Shown: positions 34,991-43,400 of the stretch, in pieces
Numbering within the stretch: position 1 is the first letter of the stretch
Layout: every line of letters starts with the position of its first letter
Source of the DNA: Pseudomonadota bacterium
GTDB lineage: Bacteria; Desulfobacterota; Desulfovibrionia; Desulfovibrionales; Desulfovibrionaceae
Length of the DNA: 64,000 nt
Direction of reading: 5' to 3'
NCBI GenBank assembly: GCA_018816865.1
Contig: JAHIUW010000016.1
Coordinates: forward strand, 1 to 64,000
Position numbers and translations under genes: made by a program
Notes under the pieces: model-generated
What the model saw: the letters and a program-made list of their open reading frames with translations, nothing else
Database searches by the model: none
What the model was told of the DNA's origin: nothing

Positions 34991-35425
34991 ATGCCCCCTA
35001 AAACAAGAAAACCCGAGCTCCAGCCATTTAGTCAAAGACTAAGGGATGTTATCGTTGAGCTCGGCGTAGAACAAAAAGAACTCGCTGCTATTGCAGAAAT
35101 CCAAGCGCCAACAGTCACAGCCTACTTGAAGGCTGAAAGTCAGCCTTCAATGCTTGTTCTGTCGAAATGGGCCGAGAAATATCGAATTGATATGAACTGG
35201 CTTGTTCTTGGCGAAGGCCCCATGTTCCGAGACGAACAGGAGCAGCCCAGAAACGAAGACGCCGGGACAAAGACCGAGCTGGGAAAGGAACTCGCAGACA
35301 TCAAGGCAGCGCTCAAATCGGTTGAAACCAGTGAGGAAGAAATCAAGCAGGCTCTGCTCGATTACATCGGGGGAGGTAGATCTCCACTGAAACCCGCCAC
35401 AGGCACCGACGACGGCTCACGCTAA
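34991..35425 (+). CDS. CI-like prophage repressor
   Basis: 144 residues. The N-terminal HTH runs FSQRLRDVIVELGVEQKELAAIAEIQAPTV, then YLKAESQPSMLVLSKWAEKYRIDMNWLVLGEGPMF, typical of phage CI N-terminal domains. A charged coiled-coil follows in place of the S24 LexA-type peptidase domain. It therefore lacks the self-cleavage site, and induction may work through an antirepressor or a partner. Low GC compared with the operon opposite. The ribosome site is weak. Confidence 0.8.
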   Translation: MPPKTRKPELQPFSQRLRDVIVELGVEQKELAAIAEIQAPTVTAYLKAESQPSMLVLSKWAEKYRIDMNWLVLGEGPMFRDEQEQPRNEDAGTKTELGKELADIKAALKSVETSEEEIKQALLDYIGGGRSPLKPATGTDDGSR

Positions 35426-35744
35426 TAGCAGGTAAATGCAAAGGCGACGGCATCCCACGCGGGACACTGACGCCTCTTTTTTGAACAACTCACAATGGCA
35501 AACCGATATATCCTACTAAGGCACGAGAGTACACAAACCAACAGATATTCACCGGGTTTTTTTTTCTGCCATTGACGACAGGTGAGCCAACTAATGACAT
35601 TACCGTTTGCCCCTTTCCTCTCTGGACAAACGCCAGTTGGCCTTCAAACGAGCCCCTTTATCTTGAGTTTTCATATCGAACGAGGTAACCACTCAGGGGT
35701 TGAAGACTTCACCCCTTTTTTAGCCAGACAATAGCGAGAAACCG
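35426..35744. other. Gap between repressor and dnd cassette
   Basis: A terminator at 35440-35482 closes the repressor gene. The remaining 260 AT-rich bases are the upstream region of the dnd cassette and should contain its promoter. No small gene is seen. Confidence 0.5.
35440..35482 (+). terminator. Terminator after the repressor gene
   Basis: A bipartite hairpin: outer GGCG/CGCC and inner TCCC-ACGC-GGGA, followed by CTTTTTT. Confidence 0.75.
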
Positions 35745-36902
35745 TTGAATCACGCATGCAATATTGAAGAAAATCTCCAAGGGACCATCGATGGCCTCCC
35801 TATTGATGAATGCTGGAGAACGGTTATTGATGAAATCAAGGAAGAATACCTTGATCCAACAAACAACCACCCTTGGGTTATTGGCTTCTCTGGAGGCAAA
35901 GACAGCACAGTAGTTGCCCATGCCGTATTTGAAGCTATCCTCGAGGTCTCCCCATTCAAGCGCACCCGACATATTTACTTAGTTTCTAACGACACGCTTG
36001 TGGAAAGCCCTCTGGTAATCAACCACTTGGATAATGTAACAAGTCGGATTGATGAGGCAGCACGCAGCCTGGGCCTTCCAATCACAGTAGCTAGAACAAA
36101 ACCCGATATCCATCACTCCTTTTGGGTACTTCTCATCGGAAAAGGTTACCCAAGCCCCAACTCTACAATGCGTTGGTGCACTGATCGTTTAAAAATCCTC
36201 CCGACCAACGGTTTTATCAAAGAACAAGTTTCACGATCAGGTGCAGTAATTGTCGTACTGGGAGTTCGACGTGACGAGAGCAGTTCCCGGCGTCGATCCA
36301 TCGACAAATACAGGAACATCAGAGGTGGACGACTCACGGAACACGAAAAACTCCCAGGTGCTTATATTTATCGCCCAATTGTCGACCTAACAACAGCTGA
36401 TATATGGGAAATACTTTTGAGCTACCACGCACCTTGGGGAGGATCACACGCTGATCTCGTTCAGCTTTATAAAGATGCAAAAGGTGGAGAATGCCCAGTT
36501 ATGCTCACCTCTGATGAGGCTGCAGGTTGCGGCACGACCAGTAGTAGATTTGGCTGCTGGACCTGTACGGTAGTTGAAAAAGACAAAAGTCTTCAAGGCT
36601 TTGTTGATGCTGGAAAACACCAATACGTACCACTTGTCGACTTCCGAGACTGGCTTAGGGCAATTCGAAATGACCTAACCATGCGGCAAGCTATACGTCG
36701 CAATGGAAAACTGACATTCGGAGCAACTGGTAATCATATCCCTGGACCATTCACCATCCAAGCGCGAAAACAAATTCTTGACCGCCTACTATTAGTTCAG
36801 AAGGCCTATGGGCACCAATTAATTTCGGCTGAAGAAATTGACCTCATCCATCAACACTGGGCAACAGAGCTCCAGGAAGAGAAGGGACTGGCCAATGGAT
36901 AG
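35745..36902 (+). CDS. dndC: DndC, PAPS-reductase-type DNA phosphorothioation protein
   Basis: 385 residues. The ATP-pyrophosphatase loop SGGKDST is at residues 49-55. Cysteines in STMRWCTDRLK, GGECPVM and GCGTTSSRFGCWTCTV probably hold an Fe-S cluster. In Dnd systems DndC activates the DNA backbone with ATP so that sulfur can replace a non-bridging phosphate oxygen. It normally works with a cysteine desulfurase (DndA or IscS), DndD and DndE. No dndA is here, so a host desulfurase would be used. The apparent start is TTG; no better in-frame ATG with a ribosome site is seen. AT-rich and unlike the phage genes around it. Confidence 0.9.
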   Translation: MNHACNIEENLQGTIDGLPIDECWRTVIDEIKEEYLDPTNNHPWVIGFSGGKDSTVVAHAVFEAILEVSPFKRTRHIYLVSNDTLVESPLVINHLDNVTSRIDEAARSLGLPITVARTKPDIHHSFWVLLIGKGYPSPNSTMRWCTDRLKILPTNGFIKEQVSRSGAVIVVLGVRRDESSSRRRSIDKYRNIRGGRLTEHEKLPGAYIYRPIVDLTTADIWEILLSYHAPWGGSHADLVQLYKDAKGGECPVMLTSDEAAGCGTTSSRFGCWTCTVVEKDKSLQGFVDAGKHQYVPLVDFRDWLRAIRNDLTMRQAIRRNGKLTFGATGNHIPGPFTIQARKQILDRLLLVQKAYGHQLISAEEIDLIHQHWATELQEEKGLANG

Positions 36903-37095
36903 TTCTTACTTAAACGACCTTCCACTTTGGGCCGATGACGAAGCCCATACAATCCTTGAGAATATATGCAAGGAGGCCAACGTCCCCGTGGAAGTAATCA
37001 CACAGTTGGTCATGCTCCAACGAGAACGCCAGCACCAAGAACGAGCTGCGGGCATTTACCCCCGAATTGAAGAAATACTTGGTCTGATCGACTAA
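36895..37095 (+). CDS. Small DNA-modification-associated protein
   Basis: 66 acidic residues (MDSSYLNDLPLWADDEAHTI...) with a likely two-helix body. Its ATG overlaps the end of dndC by eight bases, so it is translated with it. Small proteins at this place between dndC and dndD are seen in other modification cassettes. Its role is unknown; a subunit or chaperone of the complex is a reasonable guess. Confidence 0.75.
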   Translation: MDSSYLNDLPLWADDEAHTILENICKEANVPVEVITQLVMLQRERQHQERAAGIYPRIEEILGLID

Positions 37096-37116
37096 CCACC
37101 GACTTGGGGAACGACT

Positions 37117-39189
37117 ATGTGGATATCTAAAATTGAACTGACCAACTTTAAGTCTTACGAACACCAAGTCTTTACCTTCCCAGAAGCGTGTGACGGTAAA
37201 AATATTGTCCTCATTGGAGGCATGAATGGGTATGGCAAAACTTCAATTTTAGAAGCCCTATACCTCTGCCTTTATGGTAAAGACGCCATAAACCACTTGG
37301 CCCGCGCCGGACTAAAAACTGAAGATTTGAAAGGTTATCCAACTTTTTTGGAACGCGCCTTCAATGGTGAAGCTTTTCGCAAGGGAAGCGACATGATGAT
37401 GCTCCGAGTCGTCATTAACAAGACCAAGACAGTGGCCTTTGATATTTCACGAAAGTGGTACTTTCGCTCTAATGGGACGTGGACTGCTGAAGAAGAAACC
37501 GTAGTTCGCGAGTTGGACCGAGATGTGCCAGGCACTCCAAAACTCGATGGTAGAAACAATTTTCATCTTTCAGACATGTTGGATGATTTTTTTGTACCCG
37601 CGCACATTGCTCCTTTTTTCTTTTTTGATGGCGAAGAAGTGAAAAAACTGGCGGATCAAGGCCGCGTGGAGCAAGTGAAGCAAGGACTCGAAGGACTACT
37701 TGGCGTGGTTCTTCTCCGGATGCTTTCCGACCGGCTTCGCACTTTTGCAGGTCAAAAACGTAACGGCGTTGTAACTGTTGATGAAAACAAGCTGAATAAG
37801 TTATTAGATACATTATTGGAAGACCAGGCGTCACTAAACACGTCGCGTGAAAAGATCTTTATCGCCACAGAAAAGGAATCCGAGCTAAGAATTGAACGCG
37901 AGTCATTGCTAAACCGCATCACTACAATTGGAGGCGGAGGTGGTGATATCGCTACTGTAAAAGACTTGGTTGAAGAGCGAGAGCAATTTAGAAATAAAAT
38001 AAAAGAGTGTCGGAAAAAATTAGAAGAATTGCTTACTGGTCGACTCCCCTTCCACTTAGCATCTAAAGATATTTTGAACAAATTCAAAAATCAAATTGAA
38101 GGGGAAATTCGTTATTATAAATGGGAAGCAGACAAAGGTTCATTAGAACCTCGTAAAATTGAGTTCAAAACAGCCTTCAACAATGAAAGAACACCTGAGA
38201 TCAATCCAAATCTTACTGAGGCACAGGTTGAAGCCATTCATCAACGCATTGATTCTGCGTGGGCTAGCCTTTTCTACCCTCCACCGGAAGACTGTGCTAC
38301 TGTAATCATCCACAGTTATCTACATGAATTATTACGCCATAAGATTTTGGAGTTCATGGACAGTATATCTCTTGGTCGCCAAGAAATTCATTCTCTCTTG
38401 CGCGAGGAAAAGCAGCTATCCAAGCACATCGATGAACTTGCCAGAAGGATCTACAAAATAGAAGGAATTGATCGAGACGGCACGCTTGCCACCCTTAAAG
38501 ACGAGTTAAAAGAAATCCAAGACCGACTTGACCATCTGCAAGAGCAAATGAGAATTGATGACAGAGCTGGAATCGCTCTTGAAGCTAAAGTGTCTTCACA
38601 AAAAGCTGAATACGAAAGAGAAAAGAAAAAACTGGACGACTCCAGCCCTGCTCGCACTATCATTGAGAAATCAGAACGCGTACGAAAAGTGATTGATCAA
38701 TTAATTCCGGCTCTCTTCCCACTTAAGGTCAAAGAACTGGGAGCCGCAATGACAAAATTTTACAAGCAACTTGCGCACAAAGACCAAGTGGCTAAGATCG
38801 AAATCTTAGACAACGGTCAATCTCGCATTCTCGGAAAATCCAATAAAGAAATTACTTTTGATCGTTCGGCAGGCGAAAACCAAATCTTCGCTACGGCACT
38901 TCTCGCAGGCCTCGCGCAAGTTTCTGGAGTCAACGCCCCTATGGTCGTAGACACCCCCCTGGGCCGCCTTGACAGCACACATCGACTAAATATTCTCAAT
39001 TTCTGGACAGACGACAAGCAACGTCAAGTCATCCTTCTCTCCCAAGACGAAGAAATCCACTACGATTTTTTCCAGCAAATCAAGGGAAGTGTCATTAAAA
39101 CTTACCTCCTTGAGTATCAAGATGTAGGGGATGGCATAGGTAGGACTACGGCCAAAGAAGGCTGCTATTTTGAAGGAAAAAGGCAATGA
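37117..39189 (+). CDS. dndD: DndD, SMC/RecN-like ATPase of DNA phosphorothioation
   Basis: 690 residues. N-terminal ABC half with IELTNFKSYEHQVF and Walker A GGMNGYGKTSILEAL near residue 35. The DndD mark PFFFFDGEEVKKLADQ is near residue 165. Long coiled coils occupy about 210-530. The C-terminal half has signature SAGENQIFATALL and Walker B PMVVDTPLGRLD. DndD hydrolyses ATP and is thought to open or position DNA for sulfur insertion. Downstream it overlaps the next gene by four bases (ATGA). Confidence 0.92.
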   Translation: MWISKIELTNFKSYEHQVFTFPEACDGKNIVLIGGMNGYGKTSILEALYLCLYGKDAINHLARAGLKTEDLKGYPTFLERAFNGEAFRKGSDMMMLRVVINKTKTVAFDISRKWYFRSNGTWTAEEETVVRELDRDVPGTPKLDGRNNFHLSDMLDDFFVPAHIAPFFFFDGEEVKKLADQGRVEQVKQGLEGLLGVVLLRMLSDRLRTFAGQKRNGVVTVDENKLNKLLDTLLEDQASLNTSREKIFIATEKESELRIERESLLNRITTIGGGGGDIATVKDLVEEREQFRNKIKECRKKLEELLTGRLPFHLASKDILNKFKNQIEGEIRYYKWEADKGSLEPRKIEFKTAFNNERTPEINPNLTEAQVEAIHQRIDSAWASLFYPPPEDCATVIIHSYLHELLRHKILEFMDSISLGRQEIHSLLREEKQLSKHIDELARRIYKIEGIDRDGTLATLKDELKEIQDRLDHLQEQMRIDDRAGIALEAKVSSQKAEYEREKKKLDDSSPARTIIEKSERVRKVIDQLIPALFPLKVKELGAAMTKFYKQLAHKDQVAKIEILDNGQSRILGKSNKEITFDRSAGENQIFATALLAGLAQVSGVNAPMVVDTPLGRLDSTHRLNILNFWTDDKQRQVILLSQDEEIHYDFFQQIKGSVIKTYLLEYQDVGDGIGRTTAKEGCYFEGKRQ

Positions 39190-40715
39190 GCGGATTATCT
39201 ATTCAGCAGATTCTGAGTGCTCGATACCGCACTAGTAAAACTGCAGACGAATTTACTATGTCTTTAATGGACGTGTTAGGCTTATCCACCAAAGCCAGCG
39301 TTGCGAGGTTAGCAATCGGCCGCTCTCTTGCCCTCGGGGCCATAAGCGGAGACAATATCGATGCAAAAGGCCTTGAGATTCCTGGAACTTCATTGTTCAC
39401 CCAGCAAGATGTACCCATATGGATTGGCATGCTAGTCACTCATTCTATCATGTACAGCAATGTGCCGATTGAAGCCATGGACACCTTCCGCAACCAGATT
39501 CGACATCACTGGCACCGCGGCGTGACCCTACTAATGGAGGATTGGCAATCTCAGGATGAAGATTTCGACCGTTTCTTGGAGACACTGATTAATCGCCGAG
39601 CCGAACTTCCAGAAACAGCACCAGAGCCAACCACGACGCCCGAGCCAACGACTGTTGACGCACCACAAGATATCTCCACTCAACTGGTCAAGGCGCTCGC
39701 CGACATCGGCGTTAAAGTTGAGGTGAAAGACACCATCCATGGCCCACGAGTCACCCGCTATAAAGTGCTGATGTCGGATGTAAACCAACTAGACAAACTG
39801 AAAAAAGGGCTTGAGCGACTCAGCTTGCTACTCAGTCTCCAGCAGGCACGTCCTAGTTTGAGTCATGGGGACGAAGCCAAGACTGTTTTCTTAGACATCC
39901 CGCGCCCCAAAAAAACCTGGATTTATAATTCATTTGATCAGCTCGACAAGTGGATTCAGACAATTCCACATGACCAAGATCGTTTACTCGTCTTTCCAGG
40001 TGTTAATGCCATGGGGATACCCTTTTCCTTTGATTTAGCTGAAGCACCACACCTTTTGGTTGGTGGAGCCACCGGACAGGGTAAAAGTGTATGCCTTCAT
40101 GCACTGATCCTGTCTCTAATTTTACAGCATTCGCCTGATAATTTGCAACTAGCACTCCTTGACCCCAAACAAGTGGAGCTCTCTGTCTATAGAGGATCAA
40201 AATACCTCTACGGTGGAGATGTCGCCACAGGAAACGACCCGTCTAAAGAACGTCTTATGGACTTGGTCGAGGAAATGGACCGAAGATATTCGATGCTTGA
40301 GGGGTTACATGTTACCAACATAAAGGAAGCTCGAAAAAAGGGCGTCAACTTACCTTATATCGTGGTTGTTATCGAAGAATTGGCAGACTTAGTACTCCAA
40401 GACCACGACCTCGAACAAAGTATCGTCCGACTTGCCCAACTAGCTCGTGCCGCAGGCATCCATTTGGTAATGGCAACGCAACGTCCCGATGCAAAAACGT
40501 TCAGTGGTCTTATTCGCAGTAACATCCCAGCCCGTATAGCGTTGACAGTACAGAAACGCACAGAATCATCCATCATCCTTGACGAAACTGGCGCTGAAAC
40601 ACTACTTGGAGCAGGGGACATGCTGATAAAAACAACCAACAACCCAACGACACGAGTTCATGGCGTCTATATATCTAGACAGGACGTTGAGGGTGTTCTT
40701 TTGCGTAAGTCATAA
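39186..40715 (+). CDS. DndE domain fused to FtsK-type DNA translocase
   Basis: 509 residues. Residues 1 to about 125 match the small DndE protein (YRTSKTADEFTMSLMDVLGL...ARLAIGRSLALG...DAKGLEIPGTSLFTQQD), which binds nicked DNA. A Pro/Thr linker follows at about 140-158. Then comes an FtsK alpha-beta translocase: Walker A GGATGQGKS at 293-301, Walker B VVVIEELADLVL, and LARAAGIHLVMATQRPDAKT. No gamma (KOPS-reading) domain or membrane part is present. Normally DndE stands alone and FtsK/HerA-type motors are separate restriction genes (DndH). This fusion would couple modification to DNA tracking. It ends the cassette. Confidence 0.85.
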   Translation: MSGLSIQQILSARYRTSKTADEFTMSLMDVLGLSTKASVARLAIGRSLALGAISGDNIDAKGLEIPGTSLFTQQDVPIWIGMLVTHSIMYSNVPIEAMDTFRNQIRHHWHRGVTLLMEDWQSQDEDFDRFLETLINRRAELPETAPEPTTTPEPTTVDAPQDISTQLVKALADIGVKVEVKDTIHGPRVTRYKVLMSDVNQLDKLKKGLERLSLLLSLQQARPSLSHGDEAKTVFLDIPRPKKTWIYNSFDQLDKWIQTIPHDQDRLLVFPGVNAMGIPFSFDLAEAPHLLVGGATGQGKSVCLHALILSLILQHSPDNLQLALLDPKQVELSVYRGSKYLYGGDVATGNDPSKERLMDLVEEMDRRYSMLEGLHVTNIKEARKKGVNLPYIVVVIEELADLVLQDHDLEQSIVRLAQLARAAGIHLVMATQRPDAKTFSGLIRSNIPARIALTVQKRTESSIILDETGAETLLGAGDMLIKTTNNPTTRVHGVYISRQDVEGVLLRKS

Positions 40716-41050
40716 TGAGAAATCATTCCTTACTTCACCTTCAGCATTTCAAACACCACCATCGAGGGTAGTCCAACCACGTTGATCAGCTATTTTGAGC
40801 TGCAACTATTTGTAGTCATTGCCCCAGGCACACCCTTGGTGGGGAGTTTATCTGGAACATACCGCGAATGTACAATTTTTCAGCCTTGCCTTGGAACGAC
40901 CCCCAAGATGCTTAGACTTCTAACACACGAGCCAAGGGCAATCCGACGACGTTGATCAAATAGGTTAAAAGATAATGCTTTGTCGTCGTTAAGGATTTAC
41001 TTCACCATGCGCAGGTGAGTGGGGAGTTGTGTGGGACTATTGAGCGAGGT
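40716..41050. other. Gene-free stretch with decayed repeats
   Basis: 335 bases with no usable frame. Two related 45-base blocks (about 40744-40790 and 40912-40960) share the ending CC-ACGACGTTGATCA with small changes. A third relative lies at 42258-42307. On the minus strand each encodes a piece like LINVVGLP. They look like leftovers of repeated insertions at one place. Confidence 0.5.
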
Positions 41051-42009
41051 TTAACACTTATGGTTATAGAGTTTATCTGTCATGTCATCATCGCTCAAAA
41101 ATACTATTCTATTAACAAGATAATGATCTTGCATCATTGCATGAGAGTGCAATGCGTTTTCTTTACCCACAAAAATTTTCATTTTTAAATGTCGATATAT
41201 TGAATTGGCAATCAAGTCTGCTGCAAAGGTCATTGCTACGTCGTCTGTCAGACTTAACCCCTTGACATGTTGCACTGCCAAATCCGGATAGTCACATTTA
41301 AACACTATTGATGTCTTAATTTCCTTCTTCTCTTGTTTATCAATTGCCTTGTATGTATAAACATGCTGATCTTTGGAAAGGTGGGTGATCTTCTGTCTTG
41401 CCTTCCGCAGGATTGATTTATCCATATTGTCTGAAATCATTTCTGATGAGTGATCACCTTCGATCTTACATATCTCGTCTAATTTTATTACCACTCGCTC
41501 AAAAACAGAATGATAGATGTCATTTTGCTGTGATTTAGTCACTCTAACGAAGTTATCATTCTTAGGCACAGAAAATTTCTGTTTTATGAATTCACTTTCT
41601 TGCATGTTAATATAAGCACCAGATAGGCAAATAGCTTCATAGACTATCAATATCTCGCTATGCAGAAAGAACTCTAAGTATTCGTTTAGCACTCTTTCAT
41701 TTCGGTCTCCGACAAAAACAAATGCAGACCTAACTTTAGAACAGTTTTCTTTGTCTAAACTGGAGTATAATTTGTTTAGTACACTTGAATAGTCACTTAA
41801 GTGCCGAGTGGGGAATGCAAAGCCTGCGACAACCCCAAACGATCCCGGTTTGGGCTCTTTTTCAAGATACCCAAAATCACCAGACTCATCAAAATAGAAT
41901 AAGACATCATGATCCGACATATGATCCTCGCTACTTGTTGCCCTGGCTAAAGACATGCCCACAAAAGTCTATTCACCAGGCGCAATTGCGTGGGTGCTTG
42001 TGTGGGAGC
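41001..42009. repeat. Imperfect direct repeats around the DUF3800 gene
   Basis: The 38-base segments at 41001-41038 and 41972-42009 are direct copies with roughly 30 identical bases, both ending TTGTGTGGGA-x-x. They bracket the DUF3800 gene. The right copy lies inside the tail of an integrase remnant. They may be old attachment-site duplicates of a small integrated element. Confidence 0.55.
41051..41920 (-). CDS. DUF3800 protein
   Basis: 289 residues. The N-terminal motif FYFDESGDFGYL is the hallmark of DUF3800, an RNase H-like fold with Asp-Glu active-site candidates. The C-terminal TFAADLIANSIYRHL carries a further conserved Asp. The ATG at 41920 follows GAGGA; the frame to 41962 is not needed. 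AT-rich, and opposite in direction to the dnd cassette. DUF3800 genes are frequent in mobile elements and defence islands. No activity is proven for this one. Confidence 0.8.
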   Translation of the reverse strand: MSDHDVLFYFDESGDFGYLEKEPKPGSFGVVAGFAFPTRHLSDYSSVLNKLYSSLDKENCSKVRSAFVFVGDRNERVLNEYLEFFLHSEILIVYEAICLSGAYINMQESEFIKQKFSVPKNDNFVRVTKSQQNDIYHSVFERVVIKLDEICKIEGDHSSEMISDNMDKSILRKARQKITHLSKDQHVYTYKAIDKQEKKEIKTSIVFKCDYPDLAVQHVKGLSLTDDVAMTFAADLIANSIYRHLKMKIFVGKENALHSHAMMQDHYLVNRIVFLSDDDMTDKLYNHKC

Positions 42010-42201
42010 ATCCAGGACAATGCTCTGCTCAATCGTACTGATGGTGCTACTCATGTCAACACCAAGCCCACGCACATTTTTCTCGGTGTGGGCCAGCGAC
42101 TTGTGGTGCAGGATCCTCTGGATGACCTTCATGGATACACCAGACTTGGCCAGAATACTTCCGACATAACTGCGCATACTATTGAATCCGAAACGCATCA
42201 C
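41947..42201 (-). pseudogene. C-terminal remnant of a second tyrosine integrase
   Basis: 84 codons with SGVSMKVIQRILHHKSLAHTEK, the end part of a tyrosine recombinase. The catalytic HxLRH box is decayed (NSMRSYVGSIL) and the nucleophile region reads HTEKNVRGLG, without the Tyr. There is no N-terminal part. It is the trace of another element that once sat here, and it may have brought the DUF3800 or dnd genes. Confidence 0.75.
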
Positions 42202-42401
42202 CCCAGCCTTGGTGGGGAATTTTCAGTCCTGTACTGGAATGATAATGCCCCAACTTCCTAAGACGTCTACTACTTCAACCCAGGGCAGGCCGACCGCATT
42301 GGTCACCTCCCGGCTCAGTTGATTTTTTTTCTAAACACTAGACGAATTTTAACGTCAGCAATTCCGATGGAGCACAACAACCGAGTAGGTAATCAAAATT
42401 C
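42202..42401. other. Gap between integrase remnant and phage gene D
   Basis: It contains the third copy (42258-42307) of the block seen at 40744 and 40912, and a CCTTGGTGGGGA segment also found near 40834. No gene. The late operon transcript ends somewhere here, but no convincing hairpin is seen. Confidence 0.45.
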
Positions 42402-43397
42402 TTAAATCCCTTCCCCATCCATGCTCAACACCAGCCCACCGCCACCCAGGCTGTGAACCACCCGCGTCACGCTCCATTCCCTGGCCATGCCCTCGCGGAA
42501 GCCACCGCCCAGGACAAGGCGACTCTCCGCCATGACCCCCGGGCGACCAGGAAGACTCAGGGAAAGGCTCGCCTTGCCACGCTGGAAGGCCTCCAGCTTC
42601 GCGCGTGCGGCCTGCTGAGCAGCGTCTCGTGTCGGGAAGGCATGACGAATCCGGCAGGTGGGCTCGCCCTCGCCTGCGCATTCCTCCACGTCTCTGGCGG
42701 CGTCTACATCGCGCCAGGTGGCCACAACGGTCTTATAATTTTGACGGCCCGAGATGGTCACGCTGCAACTGGTGACGTCCCCGGGCACGAGCGAGATCCG
42801 CTCCAGCTCCTTGCCGGAGGCGGTCTGGCCCTGTCCCTTTTTCACAAAGATCAAGCTCCCGCCATTGGCCTTGGCCACGGCGTCCATGTCCATGGCCAGG
42901 CGCGTCAGCAGGTGCATATTTGATTCGTTGATCTGGTCCACGTGCGGCAATGTAATCTTGCCGATCTCCGGGCCAACCGCAGGCGTCAGGCCATGCTCGG
43001 AGGCAATCGCTTCCACCAATTCTCGCACCGTGCGCGGCGTCCAGGAACGTGTCTGCTGTGTTTGCAGCTCCCGGTAGGCCGTGCTTTTCTCAAAGGGCGC
43101 ACCCGCCGCCTTGATGGTCATGCGTGCCGGCGATAGGCTCAGCCCGATCTCGTCCACCACATACAGCCCCATGAACCGGACCGACGGCTCATAGCCGAGC
43201 CAGACACGCAGCTCCGCCCCCTGGGCCGGGAGCCTGATATGCGGCGGGGAGTCGTCCAGGACCAGTGACAGGCTGTCGGACTGCATCCCGGCCTCGTCGG
43301 TGATGGACAGGGAAATGAACCGCTTGCGGATGGTCGCGGTGATGTCGTCGCCATTGGCCACGATGCGGAATGCGGGCTTGTGCAGTTTCGCTTCCAT
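42402..43397 (-). CDS. D: Tail protein D (baseplate hub, gpD/VgrG type)
   Basis: 331 residues, P2 gpD family (late control protein D), which forms the hub to which the spike binds. It shows the beta-barrel start FRIVANGDDITATIRKRFIS and the central segment ITLPHVDQINESNMHLLTRLAMD. It is the last gene of the tail operon, as in P2. Confidence 0.9.
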   Translation of the reverse strand: MEAKLHKPAFRIVANGDDITATIRKRFISLSITDEAGMQSDSLSLVLDDSPPHIRLPAQGAELRVWLGYEPSVRFMGLYVVDEIGLSLSPARMTIKAAGAPFEKSTAYRELQTQQTRSWTPRTVRELVEAIASEHGLTPAVGPEIGKITLPHVDQINESNMHLLTRLAMDMDAVAKANGGSLIFVKKGQGQTASGKELERISLVPGDVTSCSVTISGRQNYKTVVATWRDVDAARDVEECAGEGEPTCRIRHAFPTRDAAQQAARAKLEAFQRGKASLSLSLPGRPGVMAESRLVLGGGFREGMAREWSVTRVVHSLGGGGLVLSMDGEGI

Positions 43398-43400
43398 CGC

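Noticed and set aside
41785-42261. 158-codon plus-strand frame
   Set aside because: It is antisense to the DUF3800 start and the integrase remnant and has no recognisable motif.
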